Source: Actinomadura sp. KC06 (lineage in GTDB: Bacteria > Actinomycetota > Actinomycetes > Streptosporangiales > Streptosporangiaceae). From it: DNA of 64,000 nt. Within the stretch, counting starts at the first letter, position 1. Every line of letters begins with the position of its first letter. The notes beneath the pieces were generated by a model. It searched no databases and was not told the origin of the DNA. It saw nothing but the letters and a program-made list of their open reading frames with translations. The translations under genes were made by a program, and so were the position numbers. The stretch spans positions 1-64,000 of the forward strand of contig NZ_SMKT01000006.1 of assembly GCF_004348735.1 (NCBI RefSeq), read 5' to 3'. Of this stretch, positions 1 through 9,156 are shown in pieces.

Positions 1-78
1 CTCCGGCCTCACGGCCTGGTCCTGGCCCTGTTCAACGGACTCGTCCACGGTCGCGGACGGCTCGGCGGTCTCGGTCAT
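1..78 (-). CDS. N-terminus of a protein of unknown function, truncated by the window edge
   Basis: An ATG at 78-76 on the minus strand opens a frame that runs off the left edge, giving 26 residues that begin MTETAEPSATVDESVE. They are acidic, rich in Ala, Glu and Gln, and look like a disordered N-terminal tail. A good Shine-Dalgarno stretch (AAGGAAGAG) sits about 8 bases upstream. The 119 bases between this start and the divergent gene at 198 must hold its promoter. No domain is visible, so no function is assigned. Confidence 0.6.
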   Translation of the reverse strand, partial: MTETAEPSATVDESVEQGQDQAVRPE

Positions 79-197
79 GTGGCGTCTCTTCCTTGATCGT
101 TAGATCCGCCGTTATTTGTACAGTCCCCCCCTGGCCCCCTTCCTTGGGTTCGGCGGGTGCGTTGGTGCGGTTGTGGCGTGGTTAATAGCCTTGGGGT

Positions 198-551
198 ATG
201 CGTTCTGTGGTTGGGGCGGGGCTCGATGTTGTTGGGGTGCTTGTGTTTGTTGCTGTTGGACGGGCTACGCATGATGAGGGGGGCGGGGTCTCCGGGTTTG
301 TTGAGGCTGCTTGGCCGTTTCTTGCGGGGGGCTGCGTTGGGTGGGTTGTTAGTCGGGGCTGGCGGCGGCCTGAGGGGGTTTGGCCTGTTGGGGTTGTTGT
401 TTGGGTGACTACCGTGGGTGTGGGGATGGTGTTGCGGGGGGTTGCCGGGCAGGGCACTGCGGTCGTGTTCGTGGTTGTGGCGTCCTTGTTCTTGGGGGTG
501 GTGCTGCTCGGGTGGCGCGGGGTGGCGGCCTTGTGGGACGTCTCCAAATGA
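198..551 (+). CDS. DUF3054 family membrane protein
   Basis: This 117-residue protein is almost entirely hydrophobic and fits four transmembrane helices. The opening 'LDVVGVLVFVAVGRATHDEG' and the following 'AAWPFLAGGCVGWVV' match the DUF3054 family of actinobacterial and archaeal inner-membrane proteins, whose function is unknown. The length is normal for the family. The ATG at 198 has only a weak GGGGT ribosome site. Base use differs from its neighbours: many codons end in T (GTT, GGG, CTT), and the gene is G-rich rather than C-rich. It is 92 bases ahead of the acyl-AMP ligase and need not belong to that pathway. Confidence 0.8.
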   Translation: MRSVVGAGLDVVGVLVFVAVGRATHDEGGGVSGFVEAAWPFLAGGCVGWVVSRGWRRPEGVWPVGVVVWVTTVGVGMVLRGVAGQGTAVVFVVVASLFLGVVLLGWRGVAALWDVSK

Positions 552-608
552 CCGGGCGGTCTCTTTGCTGATCGGCGCGATTGACTCTGGTGGGGCGTCC
601 CTGATGAA

Positions 609-624
609 GTTACCGGCGAGTCAC
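609..624. promoter_or_regulatory. Imperfect palindrome upstream of the acyl-AMP ligase, candidate operator
   Basis: GTTACCGGCGAGTCAC has outer arms GTTAC/GTCAC that match in four of five positions, and lies 20 bases before the ATG at 644. A related TTACTGGC block occurs at 5366-5373 ahead of the P450. Spaced TTAC...GTAA boxes are typical of TetR-type repressor sites in actinobacterial lipid genes, but no regulator gene lies nearby. Low confidence. Confidence 0.3.
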
Positions 625-643
625 GTCGGTGAAAGGGACACGG

Positions 644-2290
644 ATGGCATCTGCGCTGCGCGACTGGCTGGACGAGCCGAACACCGGACGCGGCGTTCAC
701 CTGGCTACCGACGACGGCTGGGAGTACCGCGGGTACGGGGAGCTGGCGTCCGCCGCGCGACGCACGGCCGGGGCGCTGATGGAAGAGGGTGTGCGGCCCG
801 GTGATGTGGTCTGTGTCGTCCTGCCTACTGATTTCACGTGCATCGAGACGTATTTCGCGGTGTGGGCTGCCGGGGCGACTGTTTGTCTGATCACGCCGCC
901 CTTGTTCCAGGACGGGGACGACTACGTGGCGCATGTCGCGGCGATCCTGCGGCAGGCGGCGCCGGCGCTGGTCATCGCGTCCAAGGATCTGAACGACTAC
1001 GCCGCGCGCGCCATGGACCAGGCGGGGCTTAGCGGGGAGCCGTGGCAGCCGCGGCAGGCGGGCGAGGCGGCGGCGGTGCAGCCCGCCGGGGAGCTGGCCC
1101 TGTTGCAGTTCACGTCGGGGTCGAGTGGGGCGCCCCGTGGGGTGATGGTCACTTGGGAGAACCTTCAGGCCAATACCGAGCTCATTGCTCGGGCGGCCGG
1201 GTTCGCGGACGACGACTCCGTCGCGTCGTGGCTGCCGCTGTACCACGACATGGGGCTGATCGGGTGCTTCCTGACGCCCATCGCGCGGCAGGCCACGCTG
1301 AAACTGATGCGGCCCGATCACTTCATCCGGGACCCTGCCCGGTGGATCCGGTGCTTCGGGGAGGCCGCGCACACCGCGGCGCCGCCGTTCGCCTATTCCT
1401 ACTGCGCGCGGCGGGTCAAGCCGGAGCAGCTGGAGGGGGTCGACCTGTCCGGGTGGCGGACGGCGATCGTCGGCGCCGAGCCCATCGACCCGCACGCGCT
1501 GGAGGTGTTCGCGCAGCTCGTGGAGCCGTTCGGGTTCTCGCGGGCCGCGTTCAAGCCCGCCTTCGGGATGGCCGAGACGACCCTGCTGGTCACGATGGAC
1601 GCCGAGCGCCGCGACCCGCTGGCGGTCCGGCCCGATCCCGAGGGGCTTTCCTTTGGGGAGCCCGTCCGGATTCTGGAGGAGCACACGCTCGGGGCGGAGT
1701 CGCGCGGCGCGAAGGCCGGGTGGGTCGTCGGGTGCGGCACGCCGGAGGCGGGCGTGCCCGTGGCGATCGTGGACGATTCCGGGCGAGAGCTGGGGGAGGG
1801 GCTGCTCGGGGAGATTGTTGTGGGCGGCCCTTCTGCCTGTCCTGGTTATTACGCGGGAGCTGAGGGGAAGTCGACTCGGTTCGCGGACGGGAAAGTCTTC
1901 ACCGGGGACGCCGGGTTCTTTCACGCCGGGCAGCTGTTCGTTCTCGGGCGGATGGGCGACAGCATCAAGGTTCGCGGGCGGTCCGTCTACGTCGAGGATC
2001 TTGAGGCGAAGATCGCCGAGGCGAGCGGGCTCGGGAAGGGGCGCATCGTTGTGGTGGGCGTTCCCGGCGCCGGACGCAAAGGGCTTGCACTGTTCGCCGA
2101 GACGCAGGACGAGTCGTGGACGGGCGACATCCGCGAGATGCTGCGCCGCAGGCTCGGCGGCGACGTGGAGCTGACGATCGTGGTGGGCACCGGGCTGATC
2201 CACCGGACGTCCAGCGGCAAGCCGCGCCGCCGGTACATGTGGGAGCGGCTGCGGGCCGGGCAGATGGAGGGAGCCCGCGTCATTCCCTGA
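644..2290 (+). CDS. Fatty-acyl-AMP ligase (FadD32/FAAL-like AMP-dependent synthetase)
   Basis: A 548-residue ANL-superfamily enzyme that would activate a fatty acid with ATP to the acyl-adenylate. The P-loop-like motif TSGSSGAPRG is near residues 157-166, the A5 block GMAETTL near 308, TGD and the GRxxDxIKxRG-like 'GRMGDSIKVRG' follow, and the C-terminal catalytic lysine is in SSGKPRRR near 526. Overall sequence resembles long-chain acyl-AMP ligases of the FadD32 type more than CoA ligases (family judgement by eye). I chose ATG 644 over GTG 629 because AAAGGGA lies 7 bases before it. The fused hydrolase-synthetase starts 85 bases downstream, so the two probably form one transcript. Confidence 0.85.
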   Translation: MASALRDWLDEPNTGRGVHLATDDGWEYRGYGELASAARRTAGALMEEGVRPGDVVCVVLPTDFTCIETYFAVWAAGATVCLITPPLFQDGDDYVAHVAAILRQAAPALVIASKDLNDYAARAMDQAGLSGEPWQPRQAGEAAAVQPAGELALLQFTSGSSGAPRGVMVTWENLQANTELIARAAGFADDDSVASWLPLYHDMGLIGCFLTPIARQATLKLMRPDHFIRDPARWIRCFGEAAHTAAPPFAYSYCARRVKPEQLEGVDLSGWRTAIVGAEPIDPHALEVFAQLVEPFGFSRAAFKPAFGMAETTLLVTMDAERRDPLAVRPDPEGLSFGEPVRILEEHTLGAESRGAKAGWVVGCGTPEAGVPVAIVDDSGRELGEGLLGEIVVGGPSACPGYYAGAEGKSTRFADGKVFTGDAGFFHAGQLFVLGRMGDSIKVRGRSVYVEDLEAKIAEASGLGKGRIVVVGVPGAGRKGLALFAETQDESWTGDIREMLRRRLGGDVELTIVVGTGLIHRTSSGKPRRRYMWERLRAGQMEGARVIP

Positions 2291-2374
2291 TCTGCGTTGC
2301 CGGCAAGATCAGTGGAATTGCTAAAGGCGGTTACGGCAGGACACCATGGCCGTTGACGCTGTGAGAGGTCGACG

Positions 2375-5330
2375 ATGCCGGCTGTTGCGAAGACGCTGTT
2401 CCGCCTGGGCGCCCGCCTGGGATCCACCGCCCAGAACGCCCTGGAGGTCGCCCGGTTCGGCGGGTTCGACACCGACGAGGACGCCTCCCCCTGCGAGGTG
2501 GTGACCGAGCAGCGGGTGTACCGGCTGCGGCACTACTTCCCGGACGGCGGGGACGGGCCGGTGATGCTGCTCGTCCCGCCGCTGATGATCACCGCGGAGG
2601 TGTACGACATCTCCTCGCGGGTCAGCGCCGTCCGGGTGCTGCGGGACGCCGGGGTCGATCCCTGGGTCGTGGATTTCGGCGCGCCCGAGCGGGAGCCCGG
2701 AGGGCTTGAGCGGACGATCACCGATCATGTGCTGGCTGTCAGTGACGCGGTGGATCGGGTTCGGAAGGCCACTGGGCGGGACGTCCACCTTGCCGGGTAT
2801 TCGCAGGGCGGGATGTTCGTCTACCAGGCTGCGGCTTACCGGCGAAGTGAGGGCATCGAGTCGGTGGTGACGTTCGGGAGCCCGACCGATACGAGCGTCG
2901 CGTTGCCGTTCGGATTGCCTGCGTGGCTCGCGTCCGAAGGGGTTGGACGGGTTCCCGATTGGGTGCTCGGCGGGTTCGCGGTTCCGGGGTGGGTGACGCG
3001 GCTCGGGTTCCAGTTGCTGAGCCCGGTGAAGTCGGTGCGGTCGCGGGTCGATTTCATCCTGCAGCTGCACGACCGCGAGCGGCTGGCGCCGAGGGAGCGG
3101 CAGCGGCGGTTCCTGGAGCGGGAGGGCTGGGTGTCGTGGCCGCGGGCCCGCGCTGGCGGAGTTCGTCCGCCAGTTCGTCCAGCACAACCGCATGCTGACC
3201 GGCGGGTTCGTCATCGGGGACCGGCTCGTCACGCTCGCCGACATCACCTGCCCGGTGCTGACGTTCGTCGGCGAGGTGGACGAGATCGCGCCGCCGCCGA
3301 TGGTCCGCGGGATCCGGCGGGCCGCGCCGCGCGCCCAGGTGTACGAGGCGTCCCTGCGCGCCGGGCATTTCGGGCTCGTCGTCGGGAGCCTGGCGATCGC
3401 GCGGACCTGGCCGGCCGTGGCGGAGTGGGCGAAATGGCGGGCTGGTGAGGGCGGGCTTCCCGATATTGTCGCGCCCGTCGCGGGTGATGAGGAGGCGGAG
3501 CCCGCGGGGCTGCCGGGGGGTTCGGCAGGGTATGGGCTCCAGCTTGTGATGGGTGTTGGCGGCAGCGCGGCGCGGTCCGCCTACCGGACGGCCTCGCGGG
3601 CGATTCACGGGACCCGGCAGCTCGGCGGCGAGGCGGCGCAGAACCTGCCCCGGCTGGCGCGGCTTGAGCGCATCCAGTCGGACACCCGCATGTCCATGGG
3701 GCTGCTTCTGGACGAGCAGGCCCGGCGGATGCCCGATGAAGTCTTCTTCCTGTACAAGGGGCGGCCTTACACGCATGACGCCGCGAAGCGTCGGGTCGAC
3801 GCCGTTGTCCGCGGGCTGATCCACATCGGAGTGCGGCGGGGCGACTCGGTCGGCGTGCTCATGGGTACGCGGCCCACGGCGCTCGCGCTTGTGGCGGCGT
3901 TGAGCCGGCTGGGCGCCGTCGCGGTGCTGCTGCGGCCTGATGGCGACCCGGCGGCCGAGGCGCGATTGAGCCGGGTGGGCCGGGTGATCGTTGATCCGGA
4001 GCATGCGGCGCGGGTGGCGGAGATGGAGGGTGTCGAGGGGTTTCTGCTGGGCGGTGCGGGGCGTGGTGAGCGCGAGTCTCTCATGGACATGGAGACCATC
4101 GATCCGGAGCTCGTCGAGGTGCCGGGGTGGTTCAGGGCGAACCCAGGGCGGGCCGGTGACCTCGCGTTCGTCGTGTTCAGGGGTGAAGGGGAGCTGCTGC
4201 GCGCGCACCGGATCACCAACCGGCGGTGGGCCCTGTCGGCGTTCGGGACGGCGTCGTCCGCGGCGCTGTCGCCGTCCGACACCGTGTACAGCATCACGCC
4301 GATCCATCATCCGTCCGCGTTGCTGATGAGCCTGGGTGGTGCTGTCGCCGGGGGTGCGCGGCTGGCGCTGGCGAGTGCGTACGACCCGGAGACGTTCTGG
4401 GACGAAGCGCGTCGTTATGGCGTGACCGTCGCGTCCTATACGTGGATGCTGCTGCGCGACCTGGTGGAGGCGCCGCCCAATCCGGCGGAGCGGCACCATG
4501 CCGTGCGGCTGTTCATCGGGTCGGGCATGCCGCGCGGGCTGTGGCGGCGGGTGGAGGACCGGTTCGCGCCGGCGCGGGTGCTGGAGTTCTACGCGTCGAC
4601 CGAGGGCGAGTCGGTCCTGGTCAACCTGAGCGGCAAGAAGCCAGGGTCGCTGGGACGGCCGCTGCCCGGCAGCGCCGAGGTGCGCCTCGCCCGGTACGAC
4701 CTGGAGAACGGGCGCCTGGACGAGGGCGCCGACGGGCTGGCCGTCGAGTGCGAGCCGGGTGAGATCGGGATGCTGCTCGCGCGTGTGCGGCTCTCCGCCG
4801 TCGGGACGGCGGGGCGCTGCGTGCGGGGCGTGTTCGCGCCGGAGGACGCCTGGACGATCACCGGCGACCTCTTCCGCCGGGACGCGGACGGAGACTTCTG
4901 GCTGGCCGGGCGGGAGGCCGAGCTGATCCGGACGGGGGAGGGGATCGTCCCGCCGGGCCCTGTCCGGGATGCGCTCGGCGATCTGCCTTATGTCGACACC
5001 GTTGCCGTCTACGGGATCCCGGTGGGGGAGACGGAGCTCGCCGCTGCCGCGGTGAGCCTGCGCGGCGCCGCGGAGTTGAAGCCGCTGGACATCTCCGAGG
5101 CGCTGCTGCGGGTGGAGCCGGGGTTGCGGCCCGCGATCGTCCGGGTCGTGGACGAGGTGCCCGTCACGGCCGGCGGACGGTTGCGGACGGCCCCGCTGCG
5201 CGAGGAGGGCGTCCCGTCCGCGGGCGAGGGCAGGGCCTACTACCGGGACAAGGCGGGGGCGTACCGGCCGCTGACGGACGCGGCCCGCAGGCGGCTGCTC
5301 AAGGCGCCGGCGGCCCGCGAGGCGCGGTGA
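2375..5330 (+). CDS. Alpha/beta-hydrolase fused to acyl-CoA synthetase, with an apparent one-base frameshift
   Basis: Two overlapping frames together encode one protein of about 984 residues. The first frame (from ATG 2375, GAGAGG ribosome site) holds a PhaC-like alpha/beta-hydrolase with nucleophile motif GYSQGG, Ser about 143. Around 3141-3145 the reading must shift by one base: dropping one C from CCGCGGG gives W-P-G-P-A-L-A-E, after which the second frame continues the hydrolase (HNRMLTGG..., then the 'VGEVDEIAPP' Asp loop and 'AGHFGLV' His) and runs into an AMP-binding domain ending at 5330. The adenylation domain has recognisable late motifs (FYASTEGE, TGDLFRRDADGDFWLAGR) but lacks a normal Ser/Thr-Gly P-loop, having FRGEGELLRAHR in that region. 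The shift may be a sequencing error, a real mutation or recoding. Unshifted, the first frame ends at 3448. Confidence 0.8.
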
Positions 5331-5355
5331 CCAGGGAGTCACAAGTCACGAGCGA

Positions 5356-5369
5356 TAAGTCTGGACTTA
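5356..5369. promoter_or_regulatory. 14-bp palindrome upstream of the P450, candidate operator
   Basis: TAAGTC-TG-GACTTA has perfect 6-bp arms and lies 67 bases before the P450 start, in a relatively AT-rich stretch (5345-5395) between otherwise closely packed genes. The location suggests an internal promoter with an operator for the P450-SDR pair. The binding protein is unknown. Confidence 0.4.
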
Positions 5370-5435
5370 CTGGCATTCGCTACGTTACAACGAAGCGACG
5401 GAGTGCATCATCTGTCGCACGCGTCCGGAGGGGTC

Positions 5436-6794
5436 ATGACGAGCGTCCTCGCGCCGCCACCGGCGGGCAGCGGGCTGAAAGCGGTCCCCGGGGTGGGTGG
5501 CATCCCCTACATCGGCAGCACGATCGCCGTGATGCGCAACCCGATCGGGACGGCCAGGAAACGGTACGCCGAGCACGGGCAGGTCTCCTGGGGATGGCTG
5601 CTCGGGCAGCGGACGGTCACTGTCCACGGCCCCGAGGGCGCCGAGGTCATCCTGGTCAACCGCGACAAGGCGTTCGCGAGCGGGCCCGCGTGGAGCTACT
5701 ACATCGGGCCGTTCTTCAACCGCGGCATCATGCTCCTGGACTTCGAGGAGCATCTGCACCACCGGCGCATCATGCAGCAGGCGTTCACCCGTCCCCGCCT
5801 GCGCGCCTACATGGACGCCATGGCCCCCGGCATCGTCCAGGGCGTCGAGGCGTGGGAGCCCGGCGGCGCCTTCAAGGTGTACGACCACGTCAAGCAGCTC
5901 ACGCTCGACCTCGCCGCGGACGTGTTCATGGGCGTCGAGCTGGGGGACGCCGAGCGGGCGCGGGTCAACGGCGCGTTCATCGACGCCGTCCGGGCCGGGA
6001 CGGCGTACGTGCGTTTCCCCGTCCCGGGGCTGCGCTGGCACCGCGGCCTGCAGGCCCGCAAGGTGCTGGAGGAGTTCTTCTACCGGCACCTGCCCGCCAA
6101 GCGCCGCGACGGCGGCGACGACCTGTTCGCCGCCCTGTGCGCGGCCGAGTCCGACGACGGGGAGCGGTTCACCGACGAGGACGTCGTCAACCACATGATC
6201 TTCGCGCTGATGGCCGCGCACGACACGACGACCATCACGCTGACGTCGATGGCGTACTACCTCGCCAAGTTCCCCGAATGGCAGGAGCGGCTCCGGGACG
6301 AGTCCCTCGCGCTCGGCAAGACGGAACTTGACTACGCCGACCTTGACGCCCTCACCGGCATGGACCTGGTGATGAAGGAGTCACTGCGGCTGATCGCGCC
6401 CGTCCCGGCGCTGCCGCGCAAGGTCGTCAAGGACACCTCCGTCCTCGGCTTCCACATCCCCGCCGGGACGATCGTCGTCGTCCCGATGCTCAGCAACCAC
6501 CGCATGGCCGACTGGTGGCCCGACCCGGACGCGTTCGACCCCGGGCGGTTCTCGCCGGAGCGCCGCGAGGACAAGGTCCACAAGTACGCGTGGTCGCCGT
6601 TCGGCGGCGGCGCGCACAAGTGCATCGGGATGTACTTCGCCGGGATGCAGGTGAAGTCGATCCTGCACCAGGTACTGCTGAGATACCGCTGGAGCGTCCC
6701 GGGACGGTACGAGCTGCCCCTGGACACCACGTCCCTGCCGTCGCCGAAGGACGGCCTTCCCGTCCGCCTCGACCGTCTGGAGCAGAGCCGATGA
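5436..6794 (+). CDS. Cytochrome P450
   Basis: A 452-residue haem monooxygenase. Visible hallmarks are the I-helix AHDTTT (about residue 260), the K-helix ExxR in KESLRL (about 315), and the haem-binding loop FGGGAHKCIG with axial Cys about 396. The start was set at ATG 5436 because GGAGGGG lies directly upstream; a GTG at 5403 in the same frame has no ribosome site. The TGA overlaps the ATG of the SDR (ATGA), so the two are translationally coupled. With the acyl ligases upstream, a lipid-like substrate is plausible, but that is inference. Confidence 0.93.
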   Translation: MTSVLAPPPAGSGLKAVPGVGGIPYIGSTIAVMRNPIGTARKRYAEHGQVSWGWLLGQRTVTVHGPEGAEVILVNRDKAFASGPAWSYYIGPFFNRGIMLLDFEEHLHHRRIMQQAFTRPRLRAYMDAMAPGIVQGVEAWEPGGAFKVYDHVKQLTLDLAADVFMGVELGDAERARVNGAFIDAVRAGTAYVRFPVPGLRWHRGLQARKVLEEFFYRHLPAKRRDGGDDLFAALCAAESDDGERFTDEDVVNHMIFALMAAHDTTTITLTSMAYYLAKFPEWQERLRDESLALGKTELDYADLDALTGMDLVMKESLRLIAPVPALPRKVVKDTSVLGFHIPAGTIVVVPMLSNHRMADWWPDPDAFDPGRFSPERREDKVHKYAWSPFGGGAHKCIGMYFAGMQVKSILHQVLLRYRWSVPGRYELPLDTTSLPSPKDGLPVRLDRLEQSR

Positions 6795-7594
6795 GCAAAG
6801 CCGTCGCGATCACCGGGGCCGCGCGCGGCATCGGCCTCGCCACCGCCCGCGCGTTGAAGGCGAAGGGCGCCGCCGTCGTCATCGGGGACATCGACGAGGC
6901 GGCGGTCACCGAGGCCGCGGAGTCGCTCGGGGTCACCGGCCTCGTCGTGGACGTGACGTCCCGCGAGTCGTTCGCCGCGTTCCTCGACCGCGCCGAGGAG
7001 GCCGCCGGGCCGCTCGACGTGGTGATCAACAACGCCGGGATCATGCCGATCGGGCCGGTCACGGACGAGAGCGACGCCGACGCCCGCCGCTGCATCGACA
7101 TCAACGTGCACGGCGTCATGCTCGGCACCAAGCTCGCCCTCGACCGGATGCTCCCGCGCGGCGGCGGGCACGTCATCAACATCGCGTCGCTGGCCGGTGT
7201 CACGTTCACGCCCGGCCTGGCGCTCTACAACGCCAGCAAGGCCGCCGTCGTCGGATTCACCGAGGCGACCCGGCTGGAGGTGCAGGACCGGGGCGTGCAC
7301 GTCAGCACCGTCCTGCCGACGTTCACCAACACCGAGCTGATCGCCGGGACGCGCAGCCCCAAGGGCATGAAGAACTGCGAGCCCGAGGACATCGCCGCCG
7401 CCGTGGTGGAGCTGATCGGGCGCCCGCGGGCGCAGGTCGTCGTCCCGGCGAAGCTCGCCCGGCAGGTCCGGCTCGGCTCGCTGCTCCCCGACCGGGTCAG
7501 GCAGGCCATCGCGCGCCGTTACGGGCTCGACCGGATCTTCCTCGACTTCGATCCGGACGCGCGGAAGGCCTACGACGCCCGGATCCGGACGTAG
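6791..7594 (+). CDS. Short-chain dehydrogenase/reductase
   Basis: A classical SDR of 267 residues. The cofactor motif TGAARGIG is at 8-15, NNAG follows, and the catalytic triad is Ser in NIASLAG with Tyr146 and Lys150 in YNASK. The Asp after the second beta strand (GDIDE) favours NAD over NADP. It overlaps the P450 stop by four bases, so it probably oxidises or reduces the hydroxyl or carbonyl that the P450 acts on. The C-terminus continues past the standard fold by about 25 residues, as is common in this subfamily. Confidence 0.92.
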   Translation: MSKAVAITGAARGIGLATARALKAKGAAVVIGDIDEAAVTEAAESLGVTGLVVDVTSRESFAAFLDRAEEAAGPLDVVINNAGIMPIGPVTDESDADARRCIDINVHGVMLGTKLALDRMLPRGGGHVINIASLAGVTFTPGLALYNASKAAVVGFTEATRLEVQDRGVHVSTVLPTFTNTELIAGTRSPKGMKNCEPEDIAAAVVELIGRPRAQVVVPAKLARQVRLGSLLPDRVRQAIARRYGLDRIFLDFDPDARKAYDARIRT

Positions 7595-7667
7595 CGGGGC
7601 GCGTTCGCACGCGTCCGCGTCCCGTAGGCTCTCCTGGTCGAACTTCGTTCTAGGACCGGGGGGTCGC

Positions 7668-9152
7668 ATGCGACGGGGGACGGTCGTTCAGACGGCCTAT
7701 GGAAAGGTTCGCGGCACCACGCGGGACGGCGTCACCGCGTTTCTCGGCATCCCGTACGCGGCGCCGCCGTTCGGGCCGAACCGCTTCCGGCCGCCGCGCC
7801 CGCCGGAGCCGTGGGACGGGATTCGCGACGCCGCCGAGTACGGGCCGACCGCGCCCAAGCCCGGCTACCCGCACCCCTACACCCGGCTCCTGGACGACCC
7901 CGACATCCCCGGCGACGACTGCCTCAACCTGAACGTATGGACGCCCGGCGGCTCCGGACTGCCGGTCATGGTGTGGATCCACGGCGGCGCGTTCCGCAAC
8001 GGGTCGGGCGCGCTGCCCGTCTACGACGGCCGCAACTTCGCCCGCGACGGCGTCGTCTGCGTGACGATCAACTACCGCCTCGGCGTGGAGGGCTTCGCAT
8101 ATTTTCCCAGCCCCCCGGGCCGGCCCGGCGCCCCGCCGAACCGGGGCCTGCGCGACCAGATCGCCGCGCTGGAGTGGGTCCGCGACAACATCGCGGCCTT
8201 CGGCGGCGACCCGGATCGCGTCACCGTGTTCGGCGAGTCGGCCGGGGCGATGAGCGTCACCACGCTGCTCTCCCTCGACCTCGGGCTCTTCGGCCGCGCG
8301 ATCGCGCAGAGCGGCGCCGGCGCCGTCGCGCAGGACCCGGACGACGCCATGCTCGTCACCCGGGAGATGGCCGCACGGCTCGGCGTGGAGCCGACCGCCG
8401 AGGGGTTCGCGGCGCTGGAGCCGGCCGCGATCCTGCCCGTCCAGTCGGCGGTCGCCGCCGAGGTCGCCGCGCTGCCCGACCCCGGCCGGTGGGGCGCGAC
8501 CACCGCCGCCAGCGGGATGTCGCTCATCCCGGTCCTGGACGGCGACCTGCTGCGCCGCCGGCCCGAGGACGCCATCGCCGGCGGCGCGGGCCGCGACGTG
8601 GACCTGCTCATCGGGTACACGACCGAGGAGTTCCGGTTCTTCCTGATGCCGTCCGGGCTCGCCGCCGAGTTCACCGAGGAGCTGATCGGCCTCGTCGCGG
8701 CGGGCATGGGCCTCCCGCCCGGGGTGCCCGCCGGGTACCGCGACCACCATCCCGCGATGACGCCCGGCGAGCTGATGGCGGCGATCATCACCGACGGCAT
8801 GTTCCGCATCCCGGCCGACCGGGCCGCCGCCGCGCACGCCTCGTCCGGCGGCCGGACCTGGATGTACGAGTTCGCCTGGCGGTCGCCCAACCACGACCTC
8901 GGCGCCTGCCACGCGCTGGAGCTCGGCTTCGTGTTCGACAACCTCACCGGCGACCCCGAGGGCCTCGCCGGGCCGAACCCGCCGCAGGGGCTCGCCGACC
9001 GGATGCACCGCGCCTGGGTCGACTTCGCCGTGCACGGCGACCCCGGCTGGGCGCGGTTCGACCCGTCCGCCCGCGCGGTCAAGATGTTCGATGGGCCGGG
9101 GGACGACGTCGTCCACGACCCTCACGGCGACGACCGCAAGCTCTGGGACTAG
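7668..9152 (+). CDS. Type-B carboxylesterase family protein
   Basis: A 494-residue esterase of the cholinesterase/para-nitrobenzyl esterase family. It shows the N-terminal 'FLGIPYAAPPFG', the signature EDCLNLNVW in the form GDDCLNLNVW, the oxyanion motif HGGAF, and nucleophile Ser191 in GESAGA. The catalytic His is probably in 'GACHALELGFVF'. No signal peptide is present, so it is cytoplasmic. It is separated from the SDR by 73 bases and ends four bases before the convergent lhgO. Confidence 0.9.
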   Translation: MRRGTVVQTAYGKVRGTTRDGVTAFLGIPYAAPPFGPNRFRPPRPPEPWDGIRDAAEYGPTAPKPGYPHPYTRLLDDPDIPGDDCLNLNVWTPGGSGLPVMVWIHGGAFRNGSGALPVYDGRNFARDGVVCVTINYRLGVEGFAYFPSPPGRPGAPPNRGLRDQIAALEWVRDNIAAFGGDPDRVTVFGESAGAMSVTTLLSLDLGLFGRAIAQSGAGAVAQDPDDAMLVTREMAARLGVEPTAEGFAALEPAAILPVQSAVAAEVAALPDPGRWGATTAASGMSLIPVLDGDLLRRRPEDAIAGGAGRDVDLLIGYTTEEFRFFLMPSGLAAEFTEELIGLVAAGMGLPPGVPAGYRDHHPAMTPGELMAAIITDGMFRIPADRAAAAHASSGGRTWMYEFAWRSPNHDLGACHALELGFVFDNLTGDPEGLAGPNPPQGLADRMHRAWVDFAVHGDPGWARFDPSARAVKMFDGPGDDVVHDPHGDDRKLWD

Positions 9153-9156
9153 GCCC

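Noticed and set aside
182..2203. Long open frame (673 codons) on the minus strand opposite the acyl-AMP ligase
   Set aside because: It is the antisense shadow of a clear ANL-family gene; composition is Pro/Arg/Gly-rich with no domain. Long shadow frames are expected at this GC content.
3054..5342. 762-codon minus-strand frame opposite the hydrolase-synthetase fusion
   Set aside because: Low-complexity Arg/Pro/His-rich sequence; the plus strand has recognisable motifs across the same bases.
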